NCBI RefSeq assembly: GCF_947504145.1
Contig: NZ_CANNGQ010000003.1
Coordinates: 434,001 to 498,000 of the forward strand
Reading direction: 5' to 3'
Length of the DNA stretch: 64,000 nt
Source of the DNA: an uncultured Microbulbifer sp.
GTDB taxonomy: Bacteria > Pseudomonadota > Gammaproteobacteria > Pseudomonadales > Cellvibrionaceae
This document shows, piece after piece, positions 26,245 through 33,540 of the stretch; the stretch's first letter is position 1; every line of letters begins with the position of its first letter. The position numbers and the translations under genes were made by a program. The notes under the pieces were generated by a model that was not told the origin of the DNA, did no database searches, and saw only the letters and a list, made by a program, of their open reading frames with translations.

Positions 26245-27822
26245 CTAGAACACCCCTTCCATTAGCTCATGTGCACGCGCTTCCAATAGTTTCGACCGCT
26301 CACGCACAAAATTTGAGTAGTCTAATGAGCCGAAATTGCCGGGAATAATCGCCCCTTTGAGGTAATCATCCCGCTTTGATTCTGCTATATCTTTAACGTA
26401 TTCAGCTGGAGATTTGTCCTTTATTTTGTTGTTGTCGGCACGAGTCAGAAAGCAGATGTTAGCAAGGACATTGATCTCCTGTCGGTCGACGCCAGCTTTA
26501 TCAAGGTGGGCACGAGGGAAAATGTGATGATACTCGTGCTTACTGCCTTTCTTGAGTACTTTATCCAAATCTATAGCCGCCCCACTTAGAAATGATTTAG
26601 GTGAGGTCGAGTTAAGCATAAGAATTAGCGCTTTCGAGTTGGCATTACCAGTCGAAAAATTTGAATGCTCAAAATCAATCTTAACCACCTCTTTAGGTAA
26701 GCTAAAAGAGTAAGTTTCATCATCCTTGAGTTGCAACATTTGACGAATATCAAAGGCCTGTTTCTCGTTTACATCTGCACTGAATCTTCTAGAAAAAATT
26801 GATATCCAAAACCATTTTAGAATAACTTCCTTTTGTCTAGACGAGTATTTCTGACCGTCTTTTTTTGTGGTTGCAAAATAAACACTAAGTGGTACCAATA
26901 GAGCGGGGAATGGCAACATCTTAAAATGTTTAACTCCGGCTTCTCGACGAAGAAAATCAATAGCACCGAGAATTCCTGCATTTATTTCATCAAATCGGTC
27001 ACGGATATCATCGCCTTTAAGGTCAAGAATTGTCTTTGGCGTAGTGGTTCCTGAAATAACCCCAGCACAAACCTTCAGGAGTAAATCCCTCTCCTTGCAC
27101 AAATCGCCAAAATTGTGATCCTCTATTTTCTCTTCAAGATCCTGAAACTTTTGCACCAAGTCGAACTGATCTGACCAGCTCCAAGCCGCTAAAAGTTCGA
27201 ATACATCGAGTTCCGTTCCTGCTCGATTGATTCGCTCAAATACAATAGCCACCTTATTCCGATCTTCAGTTTCAAATATTTCATTTGGGATAAGGTAAGT
27301 TTTAAATTTCTCTTGGACAGCATCAATTTTGACCACATCGTCGTCTGATAGGTCTCTTGTAGCTTTTCGGTACGCTACACTATCGAAAAATGTTTTGACT
27401 TGAAAATGTCTTGATGGATCTACTTCAGTAGGATCGAGCGCGGCAAATAGAGACTCCTGTATTGCTTCCTGTGCAGACATATCGAAGTAAACGTCGACCC
27501 ATTCCTCCGATACTGGAGTAAGCTCCGTTTGGAATACGCTAAATAAACTTGTTAACCGTTGTTGGCCGTCGAGTACGTAATTTACAGGGTAGTCTTTTTT
27601 GGGAGGCGGTAGTTCAAAGCACCCCAGCCTTTTCTCTGTTTCCAGTCGCTTATCAGTCTTCCACAGGATCATAGTACCAATAGGAAATCCCTTATAGATG
27701 CTATCCAGAAGAAATGCTACTTGCTCTGGCTCCCAAACGAAGTCACGTTGAAAAGCAGGTATTCGGATATCACCGCTTGAGATTCGGTCAATAAGCTTAG
27801 TGATTGTAATTGGCTCACTCAT
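26245..27822 (-). CDS. DUF262/DUF1524 (GmrSD-like) protein, probable defence nuclease
   Basis: A 525-residue protein. The N-terminal DUF262 domain (ParB/sulfiredoxin-like) has IPAFQRDFVWEPEQVAFLLDSI, GTMILWK and the catalytic-type motif YVLDGQQRLTSLF. The C-terminal region has an HNH-like motif, EYHHIFPRAHL, with N-x-CFLTRADNNKIKDKSP as in DUF1524 nuclease domains. This is the GmrSD-like architecture found in type IV restriction of modified phage DNA and in related systems. Start ATG 27822 follows TAGGAT. The gene is AT-rich compared with the flanks, and its end is directly followed, in the same frame after the stop, by the IS3 remnant, so the C-terminus may be slightly altered. An attC site separates it from the YaaC-like gene upstream. 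Confidence 0.88.
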   Translation of the reverse strand: MSEPITITKLIDRISSGDIRIPAFQRDFVWEPEQVAFLLDSIYKGFPIGTMILWKTDKRLETEKRLGCFELPPPKKDYPVNYVLDGQQRLTSLFSVFQTELTPVSEEWVDVYFDMSAQEAIQESLFAALDPTEVDPSRHFQVKTFFDSVAYRKATRDLSDDDVVKIDAVQEKFKTYLIPNEIFETEDRNKVAIVFERINRAGTELDVFELLAAWSWSDQFDLVQKFQDLEEKIEDHNFGDLCKERDLLLKVCAGVISGTTTPKTILDLKGDDIRDRFDEINAGILGAIDFLRREAGVKHFKMLPFPALLVPLSVYFATTKKDGQKYSSRQKEVILKWFWISIFSRRFSADVNEKQAFDIRQMLQLKDDETYSFSLPKEVVKIDFEHSNFSTGNANSKALILMLNSTSPKSFLSGAAIDLDKVLKKGSKHEYHHIFPRAHLDKAGVDRQEINVLANICFLTRADNNKIKDKSPAEYVKDIAESKRDDYLKGAIIPGNFGSLDYSNFVRERSKLLEARAHELMEGVF

Positions 27823-27860
27823 TGGTAGATCCTAAATTTAGTTTCGGCACTTAACTATTC

Positions 27861-27913
27861 GCATAACGCCGTGCTCTGCGGAAAAATTGTCCGACAGCAG
27901 CGCTTTGTTATGG
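27861..27913 (-). other. Integron attC recombination site
   Basis: On the minus strand the site starts with CCATAAC right after the YaaC-like stop codon and ends with GTTATGC. The outer 6-bp arms (CATAAC/GTTATG) are perfectly complementary. The inner arms GCGCTGCTGTCGGA and TCCGCAGAGCACGGC pair with unpaired bases between them, around a short AT-rich centre. This is the layout R''-L''-L'-R' of attC sites in chromosomal integrons of gammaproteobacteria, and the sequence CAAAGCGCTGCTGTCGGACA is a very common attC half. Gene stop, attC, then the next gene is the cassette arrangement. No integrase gene is present in the window. Confidence 0.8.
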
Positions 27914-28942
27914 CTACGATACCCTACCTGGCGGCATGAACTCATAACCTGTTAGCTCACAAGACAGTTCGTCGATAAACTGTAACGGCGCGATGCTTAT
28001 GAACTCCGAAAGAAGCCAGTTGTACCTGCCTTCAAAGTGCTTTGCCAGGCGTTCCGGGCTATATCGCGCTAGCTCGCTTAGTCTATGCATAGCTGCAAAT
28101 ATTAATGTTATTGTTGAACGCTCAATAAAACCTTCAACTCCGTTACTACGTTTTATGTACCAAAGACGTTGAGGGCTATGTATATAAAAAAGATCTTTTC
28201 TCAGTGTTTTATGATATTGCTGGTATCTCAGCAAGCTTTGGGCCTTTTGAGACGGAACCCATTGAAATCGCCGCGTGGAACGAATAACACAACGATCTGT
28301 GATACCTTCATCTCTTTCGTAGTTATTAGATAGCCTATTCACAGTATTCATATTTGAATATTTCTTATCCAATTCAGCAGAGAACCACGCCTCATTTGTA
28401 GTTCGGGAACGAACTATTTCTGGATTCTTGATCGGTATGAATAGCTCTGGCGCGGAATCATAGGATAGGTCATAGGCCCTATGGATGAATGGCATGTTAT
28501 ACAACAAGTGCTGCAGACTATGCTCTTCATTATTGGCTGATTCGTCCAGATGACGACAAAGCTCCGCAAGGATACCCCCACCTTTAAATTTAACTATTTC
28601 GTTCGAAAGGTATGTTTGGCCTGCTCTTTGACGTCCGCTAACACCATGCCTATCACTAAAAGTAATATTTTTGGCGAGCAAAAAAGCTTTAGCTGCATTC
28701 AACATGCAGTAATAGGCAGTTAGAGGTGAAGAGTTTTTAGGCAACTCAGTCGTTGCATGATAAAAGTGTTGCGCTTGCTGCCAATAAAACAGGGCTTTTT
28801 CTTTGTGATTCCGCTTGAACCATAATCCCATATAATCCCAGGTGCTCGTTACAAGAATAGTCTTCTCATTAAAGCTTGGATCGCTAACCGCCTTGTGAAT
28901 CGTTAGCGGCTTGTTCTTGTATTGTATCTCTCGATGCGCCAC
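27914..28942 (-). CDS. YaaC-like protein (integron cassette gene)
   Basis: A 342-residue protein resembling the YaaC family, alpha-helical proteins of unknown function that often occur in defence-rich or mobile contexts. Visible features are FYWQQAQHFYHATTELP, the segment PLTAYYCMLNAAKAFLLAKN, a conserved HGVSGRQ, and a helical C-terminal half with RLSELARYSPERLAKHFEGR and LLSEFISIAPLQFIDELS. Translation starts at GTG 28942 with GGAG six bases upstream; no ATG is nearby. It has no signal peptide. The stop is followed without a gap by an attC site, so the gene is a cassette, and the DUF262 protein is the next cassette. A joint defence role is an inference. Confidence 0.7.
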   Translation of the reverse strand: MAHREIQYKNKPLTIHKAVSDPSFNEKTILVTSTWDYMGLWFKRNHKEKALFYWQQAQHFYHATTELPKNSSPLTAYYCMLNAAKAFLLAKNITFSDRHGVSGRQRAGQTYLSNEIVKFKGGGILAELCRHLDESANNEEHSLQHLLYNMPFIHRAYDLSYDSAPELFIPIKNPEIVRSRTTNEAWFSAELDKKYSNMNTVNRLSNNYERDEGITDRCVIRSTRRFQWVPSQKAQSLLRYQQYHKTLRKDLFYIHSPQRLWYIKRSNGVEGFIERSTITLIFAAMHRLSELARYSPERLAKHFEGRYNWLLSEFISIAPLQFIDELSCELTGYEFMPPGRVS

Positions 28943-29264
28943 TAAGACTCCAAAATATTAATTGCCATAACAGCTTGTTTGTGGGCGTGAGCATGAATAG
29001 GAGCCACCGAAATGCCTATGCCTGCCCACAAAGTATCCACATATGTACCAAAGCCCGTGAAGTGCCCATATATGGATATAAACCGCTATCTAGCCACAAA
29101 ATGATAAATACGTCACGTTTTCAGCTCATAAAATCCATTACACACAATTACAGCGACGATGATCGACAGCCTTAGCCCTATAGGGCTAACGCTGACAGCA
29201 ATACCAGCTGTAAAAAAAGACCACCGCAAAGGGTGGCCTTTCCATTAGTCGGGTTAACTACCGA
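28943..29264. other. Intergenic stretch with palindromes and a possible degenerate attC end
   Basis: No gene is recognisable here. Reading on the minus strand, GTTATGG (28965-28971) sits 23 bases before the YaaC-like start and would fit the right end of a further attC site, but its left partner is not clear. A 9-bp inverted repeat (TTTGTGGGC at 28978-28986 and GCCCACAAA near 29033) lies beside it. A perfect 18-bp palindrome, TTAGCCCTATAGGGCTAA, covers 29172-29189. The TonB-receptor terminator occupies 29215-29241. Confidence 0.5.
29215..29241 (-). terminator. Intrinsic terminator of the TonB-dependent receptor gene
   Basis: AAAGACCACC and GGTGGCCTTT form a 10-bp stem with one mismatch. Read on the minus strand, they are followed by a run of seven T residues, about 25 bases after the receptor's stop codon. 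Confidence 0.75.
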
Positions 29265-31871
29265 TCAGAAATTCGCGCTAGCCCGCAAATACCAGAACCC
29301 ACCATTAAACCCGAACGGTGACGTCAGCGCCTGGCGGACGCCGAGGAATTGCAGGGTACCGTTGCCTTCTTCATCGGCTTCCACATCAAAAATATTCTCG
29401 CCGCCTACGGCAACGGTATAGTTCTCTGCGAAGGTGAAGCGGGCTTCGATGTCGGTCAGGATCTCGCCGCCGTAGCGGGTGGCATTGGAGGTGTCGTTAC
29501 CGTCGGCTTCCAGCTGGCCGCCGGTAGATTGCCAGTCGCCGTAGCGATTGAAGCGCAGGTAGCCCTGCAGCATGCCGCCGGTGTCGTAATCAAACGTGAG
29601 CGTGCTGCGCTGGTTGGGCACCTGGTTTTCAAAGTCGAATACGCGGGTGGCGTTGACGGTGTTGGGGGCTACGTCGGTCACTTCCTGTTCGTTGTAGTTG
29701 TGGCGCAGGTCCACTACCAACAGGCCGCCGGCGAGGTCGAAGTCACTGGTCACCGCCAGATCAATACCGCTGACTTCGGAATCGAAGGCGTTGGTGAAGT
29801 AGTTAACGTTGCTGTTCAGCAGCAGGTTGGCATCGGCAACGCCGGCGCTGGTCAGCATGTCTACTTCGGCATCGCCGATGGTGTTGTTACGGAGTGCGAG
29901 GCGGTCTTCGATATCGATGTTGTAGTAATCGATGGTGACGCTGGTGTTGGGCAGCGGGTTGATCACCGCACCCAGGGTGAAGCTGGTGGACTCTTCCGGG
30001 CTCAGTTCCTGTGCGCCCAGTACCTGGGCAACCGGGTGGTCTACCGGGTAGGTGCCACTGGGGGTCAGGCTGCCGTCGGAGTTGGCGGTGGTGGTGACAT
30101 TGAGGGTATTTACCTGCCCGGGTGTGGGCGCGCGGAAGCCGGTATTGGCGGTGGCGCGCAGAGCAAATATCTCGGAGAAGTCGTAGCGTGCGGAGAGCTT
30201 CCAGTTGGCGGTAGAGCCGAACAGGTCGTAATCCTCATAGCGCAGCGCTGCGCCGAGGGTGAACTGATCGGTGAGGTCGGCTTCCATATCCACATAGGCG
30301 GCCATGCTTTCACTGCTATAGCGGCCGGCCGCTTCTGTGGGGAACCCTTGAAAGCCGTCGGAGCCTACACCGAATACGGCAGCGGTGGGCCCTACCGCAA
30401 TGGAGGCGTCATCACCGGCGCCGATTTTGTAGGTTTCATCCCGCCACTCCGCACCGAAGGCGACGTTCAGAGGTGTGGCCAGTGCGGCAATTTCGATGGG
30501 CTGCACGAAATCGGCATTCACACTGGTCTCTTCCTGGGTAAGCGTACCCGGGTTGAAGCTGGTGGGAGACAACAGCCCGAGGCTTGGGTTGATGGAATCC
30601 TTCAGTACGTATGTCACCTCGTTCTCGGCGGTGCGGGCGCGGAGGTCCCAGGTCATGCCGGAAGGCAGCTCACCGCGGGCACCCACCACTGCAGAGATAT
30701 CCACAATGTCGGCACCGAACTGCGGGTTGTAGCCGCCGGGGAACTGGGTGTAAATCGGGTTGCGCAGCACATAGCCACTGGGGCTGTTGCTGTCAGCCAC
30801 CAGGTAGTCAGCGGGGTCGAGGTTCTGGCCGAGGATGCTGTTGACCAGATCCATCGGTGCGTTGTCCGGCATAAAGTCGCCGTCGGCGTCAGCCTGCAAG
30901 GTGGCGCGGGCGTCGAATTCGTGTTCCGGATCCAGTACCGGACCGCGATAGAAGAAGTCGGAAATGGTGGCATTATCGGAATAGCCGAAATTGCCGTAGA
31001 GCTCGACGCGGTCGTTGAGATCGTAACCGGTGTTGATGAACAGCTTGGTGGTCTCCACTTCCGGATCGCCCCAGCGCTGGCCCAGACCATCTAGTGGCAC
31101 CAGATCTGCGCCCACTACCGAGCCGACAAACTCAGCATCCGGGCGCGCGGCGCCGCGCCAGGTTTTGTCTGCGGTCGAGTGCTCTACCGTGGCATTTACG
31201 AAGCCCCGGTCACCGAGGCCGAAACCGGCGTTGGCGGCGAGACTGGTACGGGTGCCGTCGCCCTCAAAATATTCACCGGTCTGCGCGCTCAGGCTCACGC
31301 CCTCGGCATCGTCTTTCAGGATCACGTTCACTACGCCGGCAATGGCATCGGAACCATACTGCGCCGATGCACCATCGCGCAGTACTTCGACTCGGGCAAT
31401 AGCCGCGGAAGGAATCGCGGAGAAGTCCACCGCCTGGGAGCCCTGGTTGTTGGTGCCGAGTGGGGCCAACTGCAGGTTCACCAGTGCGGAGCGGTGACGC
31501 CGGGTGCCGTTGACCAGAACCAGGGTCTGATCCGGAGAGAGGTTGCGTAGAGTTACCGGCCGGATGAAGGCGGTACCATCGGCAATAGGAAAGCGCTGGG
31601 TATTGAACGACGGGGCGATTTTGGAAAGGGAGTCGGTGAGATCGAAACTGCCCTGCTCGGACAAATTGGCGCCGCCGAGCACATCTACCGGCGACAGGGT
31701 TTCGGTGGGCAACACGCCCTCCTTGCGTGTACCGGTGGCGATCACCTCTTCCATCGCCTGTTGATCGTTACTGGTACTCTCTTCATCGGACTGCGCCATT
31801 GCCTGGCTAGCTGGGATCAGCATCGCAGCGGCTACGGCGAACGAAAGTGCATTTTTATTGAAATTATTCAT
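29265..31871 (-). CDS. TonB-dependent outer-membrane receptor
   Basis: An 868-residue outer-membrane transporter. It has a signal peptide (about 1-26, ending AMAQ), a TonB-box-like segment MEEVIATGTRK, a plug domain with LRNLSPDQTLVLVNGTRRHRS, AAIARVEVLRDGASAQYG and SDAIAGVVNVILK, and a 22-strand-type barrel ending in WYLRASANF with the terminal Phe required by the BAM complex. Plug motifs of this kind occur in receptors for carbohydrates and other organic nutrients in Alteromonadales and Cellvibrionales. The substrate is not defined by neighbours. An operator-like pair of palindromes at 31957-31974 lies about 90 bases upstream of the start. The gene is a single transcription unit. Confidence 0.93.
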   Translation of the reverse strand: MNNFNKNALSFAVAAAMLIPASQAMAQSDEESTSNDQQAMEEVIATGTRKEGVLPTETLSPVDVLGGANLSEQGSFDLTDSLSKIAPSFNTQRFPIADGTAFIRPVTLRNLSPDQTLVLVNGTRRHRSALVNLQLAPLGTNNQGSQAVDFSAIPSAAIARVEVLRDGASAQYGSDAIAGVVNVILKDDAEGVSLSAQTGEYFEGDGTRTSLAANAGFGLGDRGFVNATVEHSTADKTWRGAARPDAEFVGSVVGADLVPLDGLGQRWGDPEVETTKLFINTGYDLNDRVELYGNFGYSDNATISDFFYRGPVLDPEHEFDARATLQADADGDFMPDNAPMDLVNSILGQNLDPADYLVADSNSPSGYVLRNPIYTQFPGGYNPQFGADIVDISAVVGARGELPSGMTWDLRARTAENEVTYVLKDSINPSLGLLSPTSFNPGTLTQEETSVNADFVQPIEIAALATPLNVAFGAEWRDETYKIGAGDDASIAVGPTAAVFGVGSDGFQGFPTEAAGRYSSESMAAYVDMEADLTDQFTLGAALRYEDYDLFGSTANWKLSARYDFSEIFALRATANTGFRAPTPGQVNTLNVTTTANSDGSLTPSGTYPVDHPVAQVLGAQELSPEESTSFTLGAVINPLPNTSVTIDYYNIDIEDRLALRNNTIGDAEVDMLTSAGVADANLLLNSNVNYFTNAFDSEVSGIDLAVTSDFDLAGGLLVVDLRHNYNEQEVTDVAPNTVNATRVFDFENQVPNQRSTLTFDYDTGGMLQGYLRFNRYGDWQSTGGQLEADGNDTSNATRYGGEILTDIEARFTFAENYTVAVGGENIFDVEADEEGNGTLQFLGVRQALTSPFGFNGGFWYLRASANF

Positions 31872-31956
31872 AAAGTCCCGTCCTATTATTTTTCAAATTA
31901 ATTGGGATGAATGTTTCTATTTATTATTGCCATTTGGTTGTCACCCTTGACGCAGG

Positions 31957-31974
31957 AAACGTTTACGTTAACGT
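31957..31974. promoter_or_regulatory. LacI-type operator-like palindromes upstream of the TonB receptor
   Basis: AAACGTTT (31957-31964) and ACGTTAACGT (31965-31974) are adjacent perfect palindromes with the central CG typical of LacI-family operators. They lie about 85-105 bases upstream of the receptor start codon. No LacI-family gene is in the window. Confidence 0.4.
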
Positions 31975-32121
31975 CAAAAGCTGCACCAGATTAGGGCAAG
32001 GCCAATGGCACTTCAATGGGAAACAAGACGGGGAGAGGGAAACGCCAGACGTGTCACAAAGGGGATGGAACCGGTAGATAAATTTGGCGCCACGACGAAT
32101 CAGGGCGCCTTTTATCCACCC

Positions 32122-32700
32122 TCAGGTGAGAGATTTGAGCTCTGGGCTTGGGCTCAGGGCGTGGTCTGTAGTGACGACATGGCAATATTCCCCAGCAAGG
32201 TTTGATAAATACAGCCAAAAAACATCGTCTGCCGGATAGAACTTTCCATTCAATCCTTTCATGCCGTAGGCTGCGGTAGCGTCTTGGGGGAGAAACACCG
32301 AGAAACCCAATCCGGCAGCGACTCTAATGGTTGCATCGATCGAATTATTTATAAGTACTCCACAAATCACGATCTCTGTGGCACCCAGGCTTCTAATTGC
32401 CGACTCGAGGTTGGTTCCGATGAACGCACAGTTTTCGCTTTTTGTAACAACACTCTCGCCGGGAGCAGGTTTTACAATACGCTTAAATGCAAATCCACTC
32501 GATGATTTATGGTAAGGCGAATTCTCATATTTGGATGAGTGCCTTACGTGGATGACTGGCAGGTTTTTAGCGCGCCACCCACCAATCAGACGAGACATAT
32601 TTTCTTCAGCGTCAGGATTATTTCTCTCCGTTGACTCATAAGAATCAATGGCTTCCTGTACATCAACCACCAAAAGGATCGGGTTTACTGAATTAAACAC
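32122..32700 (-). CDS. Isochorismatase-family protein lacking the nucleophilic cysteine
   Basis: A 192-residue member of the isochorismatase/nicotinamidase superfamily. The first catalytic-triad residue is present (Asp in ILLVVDVQEA) and the Lys is in VVTKSENCAFIGTNLE. The third position, Cys in active members (consensus G-x-x-T-x-x-C-V-x-x-T), reads GVLINNSIDATIR, so the nucleophile is Ser. The remaining fold marks (VCGV-like ICGV, FLPQDATAAYG) are kept. Members hydrolyse isochorismate, nicotinamide and other amides; with Ser here the chemistry may differ or be lost. It is encoded alone, downstream of nothing obviously related. The family assignment is good; the activity is open. Confidence 0.8.
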   Translation of the reverse strand: MFNSVNPILLVVDVQEAIDSYESTERNNPDAEENMSRLIGGWRAKNLPVIHVRHSSKYENSPYHKSSSGFAFKRIVKPAPGESVVTKSENCAFIGTNLESAIRSLGATEIVICGVLINNSIDATIRVAAGLGFSVFLPQDATAAYGMKGLNGKFYPADDVFWLYLSNLAGEYCHVVTTDHALSPSPELKSLT

Positions 32701-32780
32701 GGTTCACTCGCCACGTATAACGGATTGATCATCGCTGTTTATGCTCGCAGACACGCTGGAAGGTTGACGACAGCAAGGGC

Positions 32781-33404
32781 TTATCTTTTCCAGTTCAAAC
32801 TGAACTGTACTGAGTTATCCAGCCCTTTATCACCGGTATAACTGAACAGAGCCAGGGTACCATCCCATCGCTTACCAAAGGTCATTTTGGCGAATGGTTT
32901 AAAGTACGTTTCGCTGCCAAGCCCCACACCTTCGGTGTCACAGTTGCTGCAATTGGAAATTTCGCGCTCAGCCTCCAGTTGCCGGAACCCAACATTCAAG
33001 CCGAGAATAAGGTTTCCACTGCTGCTTACTGGATACTGTACGCCGGCATCGAGGTTGGCAGTAACGGCACTGATGGAAGAGCTCTCGGTACCGAAGCCAC
33101 CGCCTTCATATTCTACGTCCTGCTCAAACTGATCTTCATCGTCGATCAGGATTACGCCCAGGGCGATATTGAAATTGAACAGGCCTTTTTCACCGCTGTA
33201 CCCCGCTCCCAGACCGTAGCCGCTGTCAGATATACCCTCGTAACGCGCCACTTCTGGGTCAAAGTTGAAGAGCTCACCCTGGAAAGCCCAGCTTCCCTGA
33301 TAAAAACTGTTTATTGGCTTTGCCGTACCCATTTCCTGCGCAGCCGTTGTGGAGGAAATAAATGTGGCGAGTGCCGCCACAAGCAGGTTTCGGTTTCGAA
33401 TCAA
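32781..33404 (-). CDS. Small outer-membrane beta-barrel protein of unknown function
   Basis: A 207-residue protein with a short signal peptide (LLVAALATFISSTTAAQ) and a mature part rich in alternating Gly/aromatic beta-strands (GSWAFQGELFNFD; GYGLGAGYSGEKGLFNFNIALG; LILGLNVGFRQLEAE; VQFSLNWKR at the end), as in 8- to 10-stranded outer-membrane barrels. One Cys pair, CSNC, lies in a probable loop. I place the start at TTG 33404, because AAGGGG lies eight bases upstream and the signal peptide follows. The longer frame to 33521 adds 39 residues without a sensible signal. I do not recognise the family. Confidence 0.6.
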   Translation of the reverse strand: MIRNRNLLVAALATFISSTTAAQEMGTAKPINSFYQGSWAFQGELFNFDPEVARYEGISDSGYGLGAGYSGEKGLFNFNIALGVILIDDEDQFEQDVEYEGGGFGTESSSISAVTANLDAGVQYPVSSSGNLILGLNVGFRQLEAEREISNCSNCDTEGVGLGSETYFKPFAKMTFGKRWDGTLALFSYTGDKGLDNSVQFSLNWKR

Positions 33405-33540
33405 AATCTTACCCCTTGTAATTCTATTTTTCTCTTTACCTATTTTTCGCCTATAAAACAAAGATACCGCACCCGGTTTGCAGGCACGGTACATTAGAAA
33501 TTCTGGCGCAAAATTATACAAGGGTGAAGTTCAGAACTGG

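Noticed and set aside
29349..31094. A 581-codon plus-strand open frame opposite the TonB receptor
   Set aside because: It is the antisense of a clear receptor gene; its Gly/Val-rich translation is the usual mirror of a beta-barrel coding sequence.
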